From: an uncultured Desulfovibrio sp.
GTDB taxonomy: Bacteria > Desulfobacterota > Desulfovibrionia > Desulfovibrionales > Desulfovibrionaceae
NCBI GenBank assembly: GCA_913063155.1
Contig: CAJXYU010000003.1
Location: 248,001 to 312,000, forward strand
Length of the DNA: 64,000 nucleotides
Reading direction: 5' to 3'
Each line of letters starts with the position of its first letter. Within the stretch, counting starts at the first letter, position 1. Made by a program: the position numbers and the translations under genes. The notes beneath the pieces were generated by a model. It saw nothing but the letters and a program-made list of their open reading frames with translations, was not told where the DNA came from and did not search any database. Shown here piece by piece: positions 36,402 to 45,217 of this stretch.

Positions 36402-37199
36402 TCAGGAAATATCCTTGCCGCAATGCGGGCACTTGGCCGGGCCCTGCCTTTCCTTTTCCCGCCACTCCAGAAAACCGGCGCTGAGGATGCCTGCGGGGAG
36501 CGCGAACATGCCGATGCCCAGCAGGGCGATGACCGCGGCCATGAGCCGCCCCATGACTGTGACAGGATAGACATCGCCGTATCCCACCGTGGTCAGGGTG
36601 ATGACTGCCCACCACATGGCTTCGGGGATGGACTCGAACGCGCCGGGCTGAACCGGATGCTCGAAGTGATAGACGAGACTGGAGGCGATGACGAGCAGAA
36701 TGCACAGGATGAAGCAGACCACGGCCAGCTGTTCCTTTTTATTGCGGACGACTGCGCCGAAGACCTTCATGGCGTCCGAATAGCGACCCAACTTAAGAAC
36801 CCGGGCCAACCGCAGCAGACGCAGGGTACGCAGGAAAATGAGGTCCATGGGGATGAGCAACGGCAAGTAGAACGGCAGGATGGCCAACAGGTCCACGATC
36901 ATGAGCGGCCTGAGCGCGAACCGCAGGCGGCAACCCACCGGCCGAGGATCTGCCAGACATTGGTCGCTGACCCAGATGCGCAGCATGTACTCCACCGTGA
37001 AAACTCCCACGGAAAAACGCTCGAAGCGCAGAAACCAGTGCCGGTAGACCAAGGAAATCTCCTGCACGGTCTCAAGCATGTAGGCGACAACATTGAGCAC
37101 TATGAGAATGATCAGAAAGGTGCGCACCGTCTGGGCGCGCACGGACGGTGCGTACTGTTCTTCCAGCAGGTCGTGGACAAAGGCTTTCGTCCGGCTCAC
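36402..37199 (-). CDS. Voltage-gated-type potassium channel
   Basis: Six-helix ion channel of 265 residues in the inner membrane. S1 (TFLIILIVLNVVAYMLETV) through S4 (RTLRLLRLARVLKLGRYSDA, with regularly spaced arginines) are followed by S5, a pore helix and the K+ selectivity filter TTVGYGDVYPVT, then S6 (LMAAVIALLGIGMFALPAGI). The C-terminus ends in CPHCGKDIS, a small CxxC tail. I use the GTG at 37199 because GAGGAGG precedes it and a TTGACA/TATAAT promoter lies just upstream, inside the longer frame that would start at 37244. Length and motifs fit bacterial Kv-like channels. Confidence 0.9.
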   Translation of the reverse strand: MSRTKAFVHDLLEEQYAPSVRAQTVRTFLIILIVLNVVAYMLETVQEISLVYRHWFLRFERFSVGVFTVEYMLRIWVSDQCLADPRPVGCRLRFALRPLMIVDLLAILPFYLPLLIPMDLIFLRTLRLLRLARVLKLGRYSDAMKVFGAVVRNKKEQLAVVCFILCILLVIASSLVYHFEHPVQPGAFESIPEAMWWAVITLTTVGYGDVYPVTVMGRLMAAVIALLGIGMFALPAGILSAGFLEWREKERQGPAKCPHCGKDIS

Positions 37200-37223
37200 G
37201 GCGTCCTCCTCGCACTTTGGACC

Positions 37224-37254
37224 ATTATAGCCCGCCTTGTGCACTCCCTGTCAA
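37224..37254 (-). promoter_or_regulatory. Sigma-70-type promoter of the channel gene
   Basis: On the minus strand a perfect TTGACA (37254-37249) and a perfect TATAAT (37229-37224) are 19 bp apart, two more than ideal. Transcription would start near 37216, which makes the GTG at 37199 the only usable start codon with a Shine-Dalgarno. Confidence 0.65.
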
Positions 37255-37349
37255 CGCAACCCCTAAATTATCCTTGCAATAAAGCCGATGAGTCTCTTAC
37301 CATGCACCATCTATCATTACGGTGTGCCCGTCACGCCCTGGAAGGAAGC

Positions 37350-37556
37350 ATGAAATTTACCGAATACCTTAAGAAAGAAGGATATGTCCGCTATCGTGGG
37401 ACTGTGGACAAGTCCGTATATGAATACTTCGACTGCAAATGCGCGCACAAGGCCGTCTGGTACTACAAGAAAGACAGCTACCAGTGCGCGGGCTGCAAGG
37501 AACAGTGCGAAACACCCGGTCCTGAGGGATTTCAGTCCTTCTTGATGATGGGATAG
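37350..37556 (+). CDS. Small cysteine-rich protein, uncharacterised
   Basis: A 68-residue protein starting after GGAAGG. It has two cysteine pairs, CKC within YFDCKCAHKAVWYYK and CAGC plus a fifth and sixth cysteine in YQCAGCKEQCETPGPEG, resembling a small zinc-binding knuckle. No signal peptide or membrane helix. It is followed after 5 nt by a secreted protein gene in the same direction. I do not recognise the family; the Shine-Dalgarno and the patterned cysteines support a real gene. Confidence 0.6.
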   Translation: MKFTEYLKKEGYVRYRGTVDKSVYEYFDCKCAHKAVWYYKKDSYQCAGCKEQCETPGPEGFQSFLMMG

Positions 37557-37561
37557 ACACC

Positions 37562-38050
37562 ATGCGCAATAGACTGACCACTCTGCTTTCCCTGGCTTTC
37601 CTGCTCCTGGCGGTCCCCGCACAGGCAGATGAAATCGACAACATGAACGTCAACCTCTGCCGTCGGGTCATGGCCAAGATGATGTGCAAGACGGAGGTCG
37701 ATTTCAACTACGTGGCCAATGTCAGGCAGGGCATCTATCTTTTCAGCACTTTTTACGCCAACCGTGAGGCACGCTTCTTCTGCGGCGTGGGCGGCGGCTA
37801 CATCAAGGTGCAGGGCAAGGATTTTCTCAAGACCACCCGCACCATTCCGTACACCTTCGACAGGCGCTCCAAATGCAGTATAGTGGAGTATTCCAACCCG
37901 GAATGTCCGGATTATCGCCGCATTGTGGTCTGCGCGGAAAAAACCCTGGACGAACAGGCCACCGAAGACTTCTGGAACCGCCCCATCCCGGACCTCCTGG
38001 ACGAAGACTTGAGGCGGGCCTTGGAAGGGCTCAACGCGACCGAGCAATAA
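37562..38050 (+). CDS. Secreted cysteine-containing protein, uncharacterised
   Basis: A 162-residue protein with a clear signal peptide (LTTLLSLAFLLLAVPAQA) and a mature part with six cysteines (NLCRRVMAKMMCK, RFFCGVGGG, RSKCSIVEYSNPEC, IVVCAEK), likely forming disulfides in the periplasm. The remainder is mixed alpha/beta with no motif I know. It lies 5 nt downstream of the small cysteine-rich gene, suggesting a two-gene unit. Function unknown. Confidence 0.65.
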   Translation: MRNRLTTLLSLAFLLLAVPAQADEIDNMNVNLCRRVMAKMMCKTEVDFNYVANVRQGIYLFSTFYANREARFFCGVGGGYIKVQGKDFLKTTRTIPYTFDRRSKCSIVEYSNPECPDYRRIVVCAEKTLDEQATEDFWNRPIPDLLDEDLRRALEGLNATEQ

Positions 38051-38165
38051 AAGACCCAAAGTCCGAACGAGCGAGGCAAGTGAAACCGGTCCGAAGCGTA
38101 TCGCATGATGCGCACGGAGCATGATCGGCTGGCCCGCAGAACGACCATGGCCTTTTCGACTGCCG

Positions 38166-38477
38166 CTAGAGCTTTCGGTACCAGGCGACCAGCGCCACCA
38201 GCACCATCACCGCGTACAAGGGTCTCCAGTCCCCGTAAAAGGAACAGAAGACGATGGTTGCGACAACGACCATCGAATAGCCGCAGGCTTCCGCCATGCG
38301 CAAGAGTTCGGTACGGTCCTTTTCACTGAACCGGGTGGTCAGCTTTTCCAGACGATCCCATGAGCCTCCGCCATCCGCCCCGGCCGGGACGCGCGAGGAC
38401 TGAAGCTTGTGGCGGCACTTGACACAGAAACGCGCCGCATCCTCATTGGGAGAGCCGCAACGGGTACAGATGATCAC
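38166..38477 (-). CDS. Zinc-ribbon membrane protein, uncharacterised
   Basis: A protein of about 103 residues starting at a GTG at 38477: IICTRCGSPNEDAARFCVKC is a classic zinc-ribbon (two CxxC pairs), followed by a linker and two closely spaced hydrophobic helices (YSMVVVATIVFCSFYG and LYAVMVLVALVAWY). The longer frame from 38543 adds residues that do not fit. Such small zinc-ribbon membrane proteins are common in this group of bacteria but have no established role. Confidence 0.6.
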   Translation of the reverse strand: MIICTRCGSPNEDAARFCVKCRHKLQSSRVPAGADGGGSWDRLEKLTTRFSEKDRTELLRMAEACGYSMVVVATIVFCSFYGDWRPLYAVMVLVALVAWYRKL

Positions 38478-38699
38478 CTTGAAACACCGCCTTGCAAGTA
38501 ACCGCCGCAGGGAAAACCAAGCCTGCAGAGTATGAATATACAAACGTACATGGTGCGGAAAACATAGCTGAAGAAAAAAGACTTTGCCAGCCTGGAAACA
38601 CCGCGTAATAAGCAGGCATTATTGCCATACGCCGTGTATTGGGCTATTTTGTCCCTGTAACGAAAAATCGACGCGACACCGAGCCGGAACAAAACACCT

Positions 38700-40310
38700 A
38701 TGAACGCCGAAAGCATCGTGCCTCAAGGCACCCCACAACTAAGCAGGGAGCAACGCTACCTTGCCTACCAGAAACGCCTTAGACAGCTCAAGGACAGCTC
38801 TACGTTACGCGAAGTCATAGAGCGGGAACTGCTGTTGGAATTCGTGCGCGTCAATCACGGCAACATCAATGAATTTCCGTTGCTCAAGGCCCAGCAGAAA
38901 AGCGTCATCGACCTGATGTGCAACCGGGGGCAGCACCCGGGCTACGACTACATCCAGAGGATGACCGGCGTATTCATGACCCTGATCACGCGATACGAAA
39001 AGGCCGTCTCAAACAACGACCAGGACGCGATCCAACGTTTCGGCTCCCAGCTGCACAACACCGAGGCTCTGCTCATCAAAAGCATCCAGGGCATTGTTTA
39101 CGGCATGGCGCTCATCACCGACAACTTCGAGGAAATCGTACTGCGCTACTTCGGCCAGCAGTCGCTCGGAGAGTACAGCGATCTCATCGAAAAACATGAA
39201 CTGAACGAAAATTTCTGGCACGCCTTCGTGCAGCAGTTCGTGGCCAAACGCGTGGAAGCCGCCCACCAGGAAATCCTGAACAACAGGAGCTATTCCCTGT
39301 CCAAGGAAAAGAACTTCCTGGCCATCCGTTTCCTGTTCGACGACATCCTGTCCCAACTCAACCCCACCACAGCCCATATCGAAAAGACTCGAATCCAGAA
39401 AACCTACGAACTCTCCGACGCCGGATTCAAGGAACGCAGAGCCGCCAAGATGGTTCAGAACACCTTGGCCAAAGGCCTTTCCTTCATGCCTGAGGGTTCC
39501 CTCAAGGAAAGCGATTTTCTCAATGCGGCCCGCATTGTCTGCATAGACACCATCGCCATGGAATTCGCGGAGGAATACACCCGGCGGGTCATGAAGAAAA
39601 ATGGTGGAAACGACGGAGAAAAAGACGGAAAGGATGACGAAAACGACAGGGAACAGTCCTTTGAATTCCTGCTCAACCAAGTGATCGCTCTGGGCGTGGG
39701 AGCCACTCTCGCCATCGGCATGACCGGTCGAAATTTCTTCGCGGCCCTGGAAAAATTCATCCCGGGTCAGACACAGCCCATTGCGCCGCTCATGCGCAAC
39801 TTCAACATCAACGCCCTGGAAACCGTACTCATCTTCCTGATGGAGCACCACTTCATACACATCCTGCGGGAGATCGGCATTTCCGAGGGCAGCAAGATCA
39901 TGGTCAAAAGCGCCCGCGCGCGGCGCGTGCCCGAGACGGCTGTGAACGGGCTGGCGAGCATGAACCGAATCAGGAAAAAGAACCTTTTTGCGCCGGACAC
40001 CACCCGAGAGGGGTATCTTCTGTTCCGTCCCCGCACGGCCAAGCAGCTGGTGGAGTTGATCAAACATCTTTCCCTGGAACCGCCCCAACTGGTGGAGCAG
40101 CTTCAGGGGTTGTGGAAAGGTGCCGCCCAGCGCGTGGATATTTTGGTCTTGGTGAACCTGCAACAGGTGGCGCGTACCACAACCAACCTCCAGGCCAAAC
40201 TGGCCGAAATCCTCGTCCTCTACGGCGTTTCCGCCGGGCGGAAAGACAAGGAAAAAGCCCGGGAAGCCGAATCTGCTCCCCAGGCTCCCGTCAGCGAGGA
40301 AACACGATAG
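38700..40310 (+). CDS. Large uncharacterised cytoplasmic protein (536 residues)
   Basis: Mostly alpha-helical by composition, opening with [17 protein letters not shown] and rich in Leu, Glu and Lys. A charged low-complexity insert ([18 protein letters not shown], about residues 302-319) separates an N-terminal from a C-terminal half; just after it [16 protein letters not shown] is hydrophobic enough to be a buried or single membrane helix. No signal peptide and no catalytic motif that I can name. The codon use is like its neighbours. It is monocistronic and its last 20 nt overlap the end of the convergent purU gene. Function unknown. Confidence 0.75.
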   Translation: MNAESIVPQGTPQLSREQRYLAYQKRLRQLKDSSTLREVIERELLLEFVRVNHGNINEFPLLKAQQKSVIDLMCNRGQHPGYDYIQRMTGVFMTLITRYEKAVSNNDQDAIQRFGSQLHNTEALLIKSIQGIVYGMALITDNFEEIVLRYFGQQSLGEYSDLIEKHELNENFWHAFVQQFVAKRVEAAHQEILNNRSYSLSKEKNFLAIRFLFDDILSQLNPTTAHIEKTRIQKTYELSDAGFKERRAAKMVQNTLAKGLSFMPEGSLKESDFLNAARIVCIDTIAMEFAEEYTRRVMKKNGGNDGEKDGKDDENDREQSFEFLLNQVIALGVGATLAIGMTGRNFFAALEKFIPGQTQPIAPLMRNFNINALETVLIFLMEHHFIHILREIGISEGSKIMVKSARARRVPETAVNGLASMNRIRKKNLFAPDTTREGYLLFRPRTAKQLVELIKHLSLEPPQLVEQLQGLWKGAAQRVDILVLVNLQQVARTTTNLQAKLAEILVLYGVSAGRKDKEKAREAESAPQAPVSEETR

Positions 40311-41172
40311 TCTTGTTCCCATCCACGATGACGCGGTCCTCCATGTGCCAGCGTACCGCCCTGGCCAGCACGTGACGTTCGACGTCCGCGCCGCTGGACT
40401 TGAGGTCCTCCACGCTGTGGCTGTGATTCACGCGAATGACGTCCTGCTCGATGATGGGGCCCTGGTCCAATTCCTCGGTCACGTAATGAGCCGTGGCGCC
40501 GATGAGCTTCACGCCCCGGTCCGCTGCCCTGCGGTACGGGTCTGCGCCCACGAAGGCGGGCAGGAACGAGTGATGGATGTTGATGACCTGCATGGGATAG
40601 GCGGCCACGAACTTGGGTGAGAGAATCTGCATGTACCGAGCCAGGATGACCACGTCGGCCTTGCCGTGCATGAGCTCCAGAATTCTAGCTTCGGCAACGG
40701 CTTTCTCCTCCGGAGTCTTGCCCGAAGGCACGTGGTGGTACGGCACAAAGGTCTCCACCGGCTCGCGCAGGTCCGGATGGTTGCTGATGACCATGGTGAT
40801 GTCCGCATAGAGTTCGCCCCGGGCCCAACGCCAGAGCAGTTCCATGAGCGCATGATCGTAGCGGGAAACCAGGATCGCCGCCTTCTTGCGCACCCAGGCC
40901 GGATTCATGCTCCAGTGAACCATGTCGAACTTGTCGGCCACTTCCGTGCGGAACGCCTCTTTGAGCTGTTCCAGCCCTCCCATGTCCAGCCCCGGCAGAT
41001 AAAACTCATTACGCATGAAAAAGGTGCCGCCCTGCGGGTCCGAGGAGTGCTGATCCGAATGGATGATGTTGGCCCCCCGGGAATGCAGGAATCCGGACAC
41101 GGCCGCCACGATCCCGGGCCTGTCCAGACATTTGATCAAAAGGCGTGCGACGCCTTCTTTTGAATCACTCAT
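40291..41172 (-). CDS. purU: Formyltetrahydrofolate deformylase PurU
   Basis: A 293-residue enzyme that hydrolyses 10-formyl-THF to formate and THF, balancing one-carbon pools and supplying formate for PurT. It has an N-terminal ACT regulatory domain ([20 protein letters not shown]) and a C-terminal formyltransferase-fold domain with the catalytic Asn-His-Asp set in [10 protein letters not shown] and [12 protein letters not shown]. The start at 41172 has GGAG upstream, though spacing is long. Its stop overlaps the end of the convergent uncharacterised gene by 20 nt. Confidence 0.96.
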   Translation of the reverse strand: MSDSKEGVARLLIKCLDRPGIVAAVSGFLHSRGANIIHSDQHSSDPQGGTFFMRNEFYLPGLDMGGLEQLKEAFRTEVADKFDMVHWSMNPAWVRKKAAILVSRYDHALMELLWRWARGELYADITMVISNHPDLREPVETFVPYHHVPSGKTPEEKAVAEARILELMHGKADVVILARYMQILSPKFVAAYPMQVINIHHSFLPAFVGADPYRRAADRGVKLIGATAHYVTEELDQGPIIEQDVIRVNHSHSVEDLKSSGADVERHVLARAVRWHMEDRVIVDGNKTIVFPR

Positions 41173-41409
41173 CAATTTTTCTCCGTCAATTCATTGGAAT
41201 ATATGTTCATCGACCGTTCATATCCCGAGAACGGGAGGGTCGAGGACGACTTGGCGGGTATTCGCACCACACGCTCCACTAGCTCAATTGTTTTGGAAAC
41301 AAAAGTCTTTTCTTACGCCCCTTCCCCGGTGTATTGATTGCGTCGCTTCTGTATTTTCGATACGTTCTTTTGTTCGATTAACGTGACAGCAACCCGCAAG
41401 GGAGACCAT

Positions 41410-42033
41410 ATGTCTGAAAAAGCACTAAAAAAGATCATGGACCACGCCCAGGCAGGCCTGGACGCCCGTCAGAAATTCTTCCAGGACAAGGCGGAAAACC
41501 TTGTCGACATCGCCAAAACCCTGGCCCTGTGCATGGCCAACGGCGGTAAAGTCATGCTCTGCGGCAATGGCGGCAGCGCCGCCGACAGCCAGCACCTGGC
41601 GGCCGAGTTCGTCAATCGCTTCAAAATGGAACGTCCGCCCCTGCCGGGCATCGCCCTGACAACGGACACCTCCATCCTGACGGCCATCGGCAATGACTAC
41701 AGCTATGACGAAGTGTTCGAAAAACAGGTCATGGCTCTGGGAACTCCCGGCGACGTGCTCATCGGCCTGTCCACCTCCGGCGGCAGCACCAACGTGATCC
41801 GCGCCATGCGCGAAGCCCGCAAACGCGACGTCATCACCGTGGGCATGGCAGGACAGCACGGAGGCGAAATGCTCCCGGTGAGCGACTATCTGCTGCTGGT
41901 ACCCAGCACCGACACGCCGGTAATCCAGGAAATCCACATCGCGGCCGGGCACATGCTCTGCCACCTGGTGGACCACTTCCTGTTCGAGGAAGTGGCTGAA
42001 CTGACCCCGTACCTCTCCGGAGGCGCGGAATAA
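41410..42033 (+). CDS. gmhA: Phosphoheptose isomerase GmhA
   Basis: SIS-domain isomerase of 207 residues that converts sedoheptulose-7-phosphate to heptose-7-phosphate for the LPS inner core. Motifs: LCGNGGSAADSQHLAAEFVN, the sugar-phosphate loop STSGGSTNVIRAM, and the C-terminal EIHIAAGHMLCHLVDHFLF. The ATG at 41410 follows AAGGGAGA; a longer frame from 41338 lacks family similarity. A receiver-domain gene follows after 12 nt, an unusual partner. Confidence 0.95.
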   Translation: MSEKALKKIMDHAQAGLDARQKFFQDKAENLVDIAKTLALCMANGGKVMLCGNGGSAADSQHLAAEFVNRFKMERPPLPGIALTTDTSILTAIGNDYSYDEVFEKQVMALGTPGDVLIGLSTSGGSTNVIRAMREARKRDVITVGMAGQHGGEMLPVSDYLLLVPSTDTPVIQEIHIAAGHMLCHLVDHFLFEEVAELTPYLSGGAE

Positions 42034-42045
42034 GGGGGAAACAGA

Positions 42046-42444
42046 ATGAAGACCCTTATCGTTGAAGACACACTCATCAATCAGGAATTCCTCAAGATGA
42101 TCATGGAGGAATGGGGCGAATGCGTGGTGGCCGAAAGCGGTGAGGACGCCCTCGTCGCCTTCGGCGAAGCGCTCGAAGCGGGTGTGCCCTTCGACCTCAT
42201 ATTCATGGACATCATGCTGCCAGGCATGGACGGGCTCCAGGCATTGGAAAAAATCCGGGCCATCGAGGCGGAAAGCGGTGTTCCGGAACAGGACCAGACC
42301 AGGGTCATCGTCACTACGGCCTTGGACGACGACGCCAACGCCTCCCGGGCCTTCATCCGAGGGCAGGCCCTGTCATACATCACCAAACCCATCCGCCAGG
42401 AAAAGATCGAAGCCGAGCTTCGCAATTTCGGGATGATCGAATAA
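42046..42444 (+). CDS. Stand-alone response-regulator receiver domain
   Basis: A 132-residue CheY-like protein without an output domain: acidic pair in LIVEDTLINQEF, phospho-acceptor Asp in DLIFMDIMLPGMDGL, Thr in VIVTTALDDD and conserved lysine in YITKPIRQEKIE. The LINQEFL sequence and an unusual SRAFIRGQ segment resemble receivers that work in phosphorelays with hybrid kinases. It is 12 nt after gmhA and probably cotranscribed. Its kinase and target are not evident. Confidence 0.88.
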   Translation: MKTLIVEDTLINQEFLKMIMEEWGECVVAESGEDALVAFGEALEAGVPFDLIFMDIMLPGMDGLQALEKIRAIEAESGVPEQDQTRVIVTTALDDDANASRAFIRGQALSYITKPIRQEKIEAELRNFGMIE

Positions 42445-42537
42445 TTCATGGGGAGGGAGAGCCCTCTGGAAAAAGGGCTCCCCCCATGCCCCGCTCCTTT
42501 CCAAAATTTTCCGGCAGTCGTTTCGCGATGAAAGAAT

Positions 42538-42570
42538 AAAAGCCCCGCATGAGAGTCATGCGGGGCTTTT
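42538..42570. terminator. Bidirectional terminator
   Basis: Perfect 15-bp stem AAAAGCCCCGCATGA / TCATGCGGGGCTTTT with a 3-nt loop, giving T4 on both strands. It separates the gmhA-receiver unit from the convergent gene at 42593. A second, purine-rich hairpin (GGGAGAGCCC...GGGCTCCCC, about 42449-42486) lies between it and the receiver gene. Confidence 0.85.
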
Positions 42571-42592
42571 GGTTGGTTACTCTCAGGAAAAG

Positions 42593-42970
42593 TTAGATTT
42601 TCTCTTTGCGGACACGGATATTCAACCCTTTTTGCCGAAGCTTTTCCGCCACTCTTTCGGCGCGCTCGCGGGTCGGCAGGGTGGTGATGACCAGTTGGGC
42701 GGTATCGGAGCCGTCCCAGACCCAGACGTGCTCGGAAAGCACGATGCCGACCTCCTCCACCTTGCGGCGAAGCCGGTCGCGGGCCATATCTCGACTTTTG
42801 AAATCCTCGGGATTCAGCGGGTCGCCGCAGGCCAACACCCACCAACCCAAAGGTTTTGCGTCCGGGTCTTCGCCGAAGCTGCGCGCCACAGTCCGCGCCG
42901 AGGTTTCACGCACCGTCGCAATCATGCGGCGAATGCTCTCCTCGATCTGTCCCACCTTGCTCTGATCCAT
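42593..42970 (-). CDS. Uncharacterised protein of 125 residues
   Basis: A small soluble protein beginning MDQSKVGQIEESIRRMIATV, with a predicted alpha-beta-beta-alpha layout and the stretches GWWVLACGDPLNPEDF and EHVWVWDGSDTAQLVITTLP. No motif that I recognise. Two ATG codons are adjacent; AGAGGG is better spaced for 42970. A terminator lies 23 nt downstream. Function unknown. Confidence 0.6.
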   Translation of the reverse strand: MDQSKVGQIEESIRRMIATVRETSARTVARSFGEDPDAKPLGWWVLACGDPLNPEDFKSRDMARDRLRRKVEEVGIVLSEHVWVWDGSDTAQLVITTLPTRERAERVAEKLRQKGLNIRVRKEKI

Positions 42971-43091
42971 CATGTCCCTCTCACCGGAGCCTTGTCCGGT
43001 TCATATATTCTATTCGCCGAAGTACAAATTGCAACCTTTTTCAAGGAGGAACAGTCTTGCATTGATTATTTTCCAAAGGTATCACGGAACC

Positions 43092-43517
43092 ATGGCTGCC
43101 GATCAATTTCACAGAACCTCCCCTCTCCGTCCCCTTCCCATCCGCATACTGCGGGTGTTCATCGGCCTTGCCTTCATCGCCGGGTTCGCATGGCTGCTCT
43201 CCCAGATACCCTACGGCATCTTCCGGGAAGAACGCGCCCGGGCCATGGGCGAACGCATGGTGCACGCCGAGGTCTTCTCAAAGCGAACCATACCCGACGA
43301 GGACGGCGACCTGCACGTGATCAGCTACCGCTACCACGACTCGGACGGTATCGAACGAATCGGCGTGGCCAACATGCCCGCCTCCCTTTGGAAGCGGCTG
43401 CAGAAGGGGTCACGCGTGCCGGTCTATTACGCCCGCTCCAAGCCGGAACTCTCCCGGGTCAAATACATGATCGAACCCGAATTCCAGAAAAAGCTGCGCA
43501 TCTGGCTCAGGGATTAA
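43092..43517 (+). CDS. Membrane-anchored protein, DUF3592-like
   Basis: A 141-residue protein with one N-terminal membrane helix (RVFIGLAFIAGFAWLLSQI) and a soluble part containing HAEVFSKRT, LHVISYRYHDSDG and KGSRVPVYYARSKPELSRV, which resembles the DUF3592 family of small beta-rich proteins. The ATG at 43092 has only a weak GGAA; a strong AAGGAGG lies at 43043 before an in-frame TTG at 43062, so a 10-residue longer form is possible. Its stop overlaps the convergent permease gene by 4 nt. Confidence 0.55.
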   Translation: MAADQFHRTSPLRPLPIRILRVFIGLAFIAGFAWLLSQIPYGIFREERARAMGERMVHAEVFSKRTIPDEDGDLHVISYRYHDSDGIERIGVANMPASLWKRLQKGSRVPVYYARSKPELSRVKYMIEPEFQKKLRIWLRD

Positions 43518-44329
43518 TTCGTAGCTACCGCTCCGTTTCGCTGGGGAATCAGCAGGGAAATGAAGAAAGTCACCGAGGCCACGGCAATGATGGCCGCGCC
43601 GGACGTGATGTCCAGGTAATAGGAAATCCACAGCCCAGTGACGCAGAAAAACACGCTCAGCAGGCTGGAAAGCACCATCATGCCGCCCAGAGACTTGGCC
43701 CTGCGTTCCGCCATGTAAGGAGGGATGGTCAGCAGGGCGATGACCAGAATAAGCCCAACCACCCGGATGACCATGACCACGCTCAAGGCAGTCATACCCA
43801 ACAGCAGAAAATAGAGCAGCGTCACGGGCACGCCTCGAGCGCGGGCGAACTCCTCGTCGACGCTCATGACCAGAAAGCCTCGGTAGCAGGCCAGGGTCAG
43901 GACCATCACCAGAAAGGCCAGCCCGGCAATGTCCAGAATATCCCCGCGCGGTACGGCCAGAATGCTGCCGAAGAGGTAGCTCATGAGATCCACATTGTAA
44001 CCGGGCGTAATATCCAGGAGGATGATACCCAGAGCCATTCCCGCGGCCCAGAGCACGCCGACGACGGTGTCGGCCCGCTCGCGCTGACGCAAAGTCACCG
44101 CGGCCATGATCATGGCCGTCATCAGGGCGAAAACCGTGGTCACGGGCATGACCGGCAAGCCCAGAAAAAAGGCCAGTCCCACTCCGCCGTAGGAGGCGTG
44201 GGCAATACCGCCCGAGATGAACACGATCCGGTTGACCACCACCAGGGTGCCGATAACCCCGCAGATGATGCTGGCCAGGACCCCCGCCATGAGCGCGTTC
44301 TGCATGAACTCCATGTGCAGCGCTTCCAT
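43514..44329 (-). CDS. znuB: Metal ABC transporter permease (ZnuB/MntB family)
   Basis: Inner-membrane subunit of 271 residues with eight or nine helices. Family signs are the N-terminal AGVLASIICGVIGTLVVVNR, then ISGGIAHASYGGVGLA (metal-permease signature) and LLTIPPYMAERRAKSL near the C-terminus. It begins 2 nt after the ATPase stop codon and has GAGGAAG. The cargo is probably Zn2+ or Mn2+; family alone does not settle it. No periplasmic metal-binding protein gene is present in this neighbourhood. Confidence 0.87.
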   Translation of the reverse strand: MEALHMEFMQNALMAGVLASIICGVIGTLVVVNRIVFISGGIAHASYGGVGLAFFLGLPVMPVTTVFALMTAMIMAAVTLRQRERADTVVGVLWAAGMALGIILLDITPGYNVDLMSYLFGSILAVPRGDILDIAGLAFLVMVLTLACYRGFLVMSVDEEFARARGVPVTLLYFLLLGMTALSVVMVIRVVGLILVIALLTIPPYMAERRAKSLGGMMVLSSLLSVFFCVTGLWISYYLDITSGAAIIAVASVTFFISLLIPQRNGAVATN

Positions 44330-44331
44330 AT

Positions 44332-45141
44332 CTATTCTTCCTCGTCCTTCATGTCGCTCAGGTGATGGTGCTCCAGCACACGGTGCGGGATGTCGCCGTG
44401 GGTGATGAGTTCCACAGGACAACTGTTTTCGACTCCGCCATAGGTCTTCTGGAACATGTCGTCCGTGATGGCGGGGGCGTCGTGAAAATGCAGGGACCGG
44501 TTCACGCAGGCCACGGACTTGACGCTGGTGGCCACCGTGGAGATGTCGTGGCTGACCATGATGATGGTCATGTCGCGGTTGAGTTCCCTGAGCAGGTTGA
44601 ACAAAGTGGCGCGATGCTGCTGGTCCACGCTGGCGGTGGGCTCGTCCAGCAAAAGCAATTCGGGATCGGATACCAGGGCCCGGGCAATAAACACCCGCTG
44701 TTTCTGGCCGCCGGAGAGGCCGGATATCCTGCGATCGCGATAGGCGAGCATGTCCACCCGCTTCAAGGCCGTCTCCGCCTTTCTCCGGGCATCGCGTCCG
44801 GTGCGCAGCCCGGCGACACCACCCAGTCCGCCCCGCACGAGGCCCATGACCACAGCGTCCTCCACCGTGATGGGAACCGCATTGGAGACATGGGTGTATT
44901 GCGGCATGTACCCTATCCTGCCGCCCGCCTGCCCGGCATCCATACCAAGCACGGAAACCGTCCCCTTCTGGGGTTTGAGCAGTCCCAGAAGAATCTTGAT
45001 CAACGTGGACTTGCCGCCCCCGTTGGGGCCGAGAACGGCAAGGAAGTCCCCGTACCTGACGTTCATGGAAACGTCTTCCAGCACAGGGACGCCATCATAG
45101 GAAAAATTGACGTTTTGCAGGACTACAGCGAAATCGGACAC
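44332..45141 (-). CDS. znuC: Metal ABC transporter ATPase (ZnuC family)
   Basis: A 269-residue ATPase with Walker A GPNGGGKST, signature LSGGQKQRVFIARAL, Walker B LLLLDEPTASVD and switch histidine VSHDIST. The C-terminus carries a histidine-rich tail (HGDIPHRVLEHHHLSDM) that could bind metal and sense its level. A GTG at 45141 has GGAGG upstream and is preferred; an ATG at 45156 has none. Forms a complex with the permease encoded next. Confidence 0.87.
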   Translation of the reverse strand: MSDFAVVLQNVNFSYDGVPVLEDVSMNVRYGDFLAVLGPNGGGKSTLIKILLGLLKPQKGTVSVLGMDAGQAGGRIGYMPQYTHVSNAVPITVEDAVVMGLVRGGLGGVAGLRTGRDARRKAETALKRVDMLAYRDRRISGLSGGQKQRVFIARALVSDPELLLLDEPTASVDQQHRATLFNLLRELNRDMTIIMVSHDISTVATSVKSVACVNRSLHFHDAPAITDDMFQKTYGGVENSCPVELITHGDIPHRVLEHHHLSDMKDEEE

Positions 45142-45217
45142 AATGCCTCCAGCCATGTCATTCGTTCAACGTTGCGAAACCCTAGCATATTTCCCAGGCA
45201 ATGCCAGCACGGTCTCA

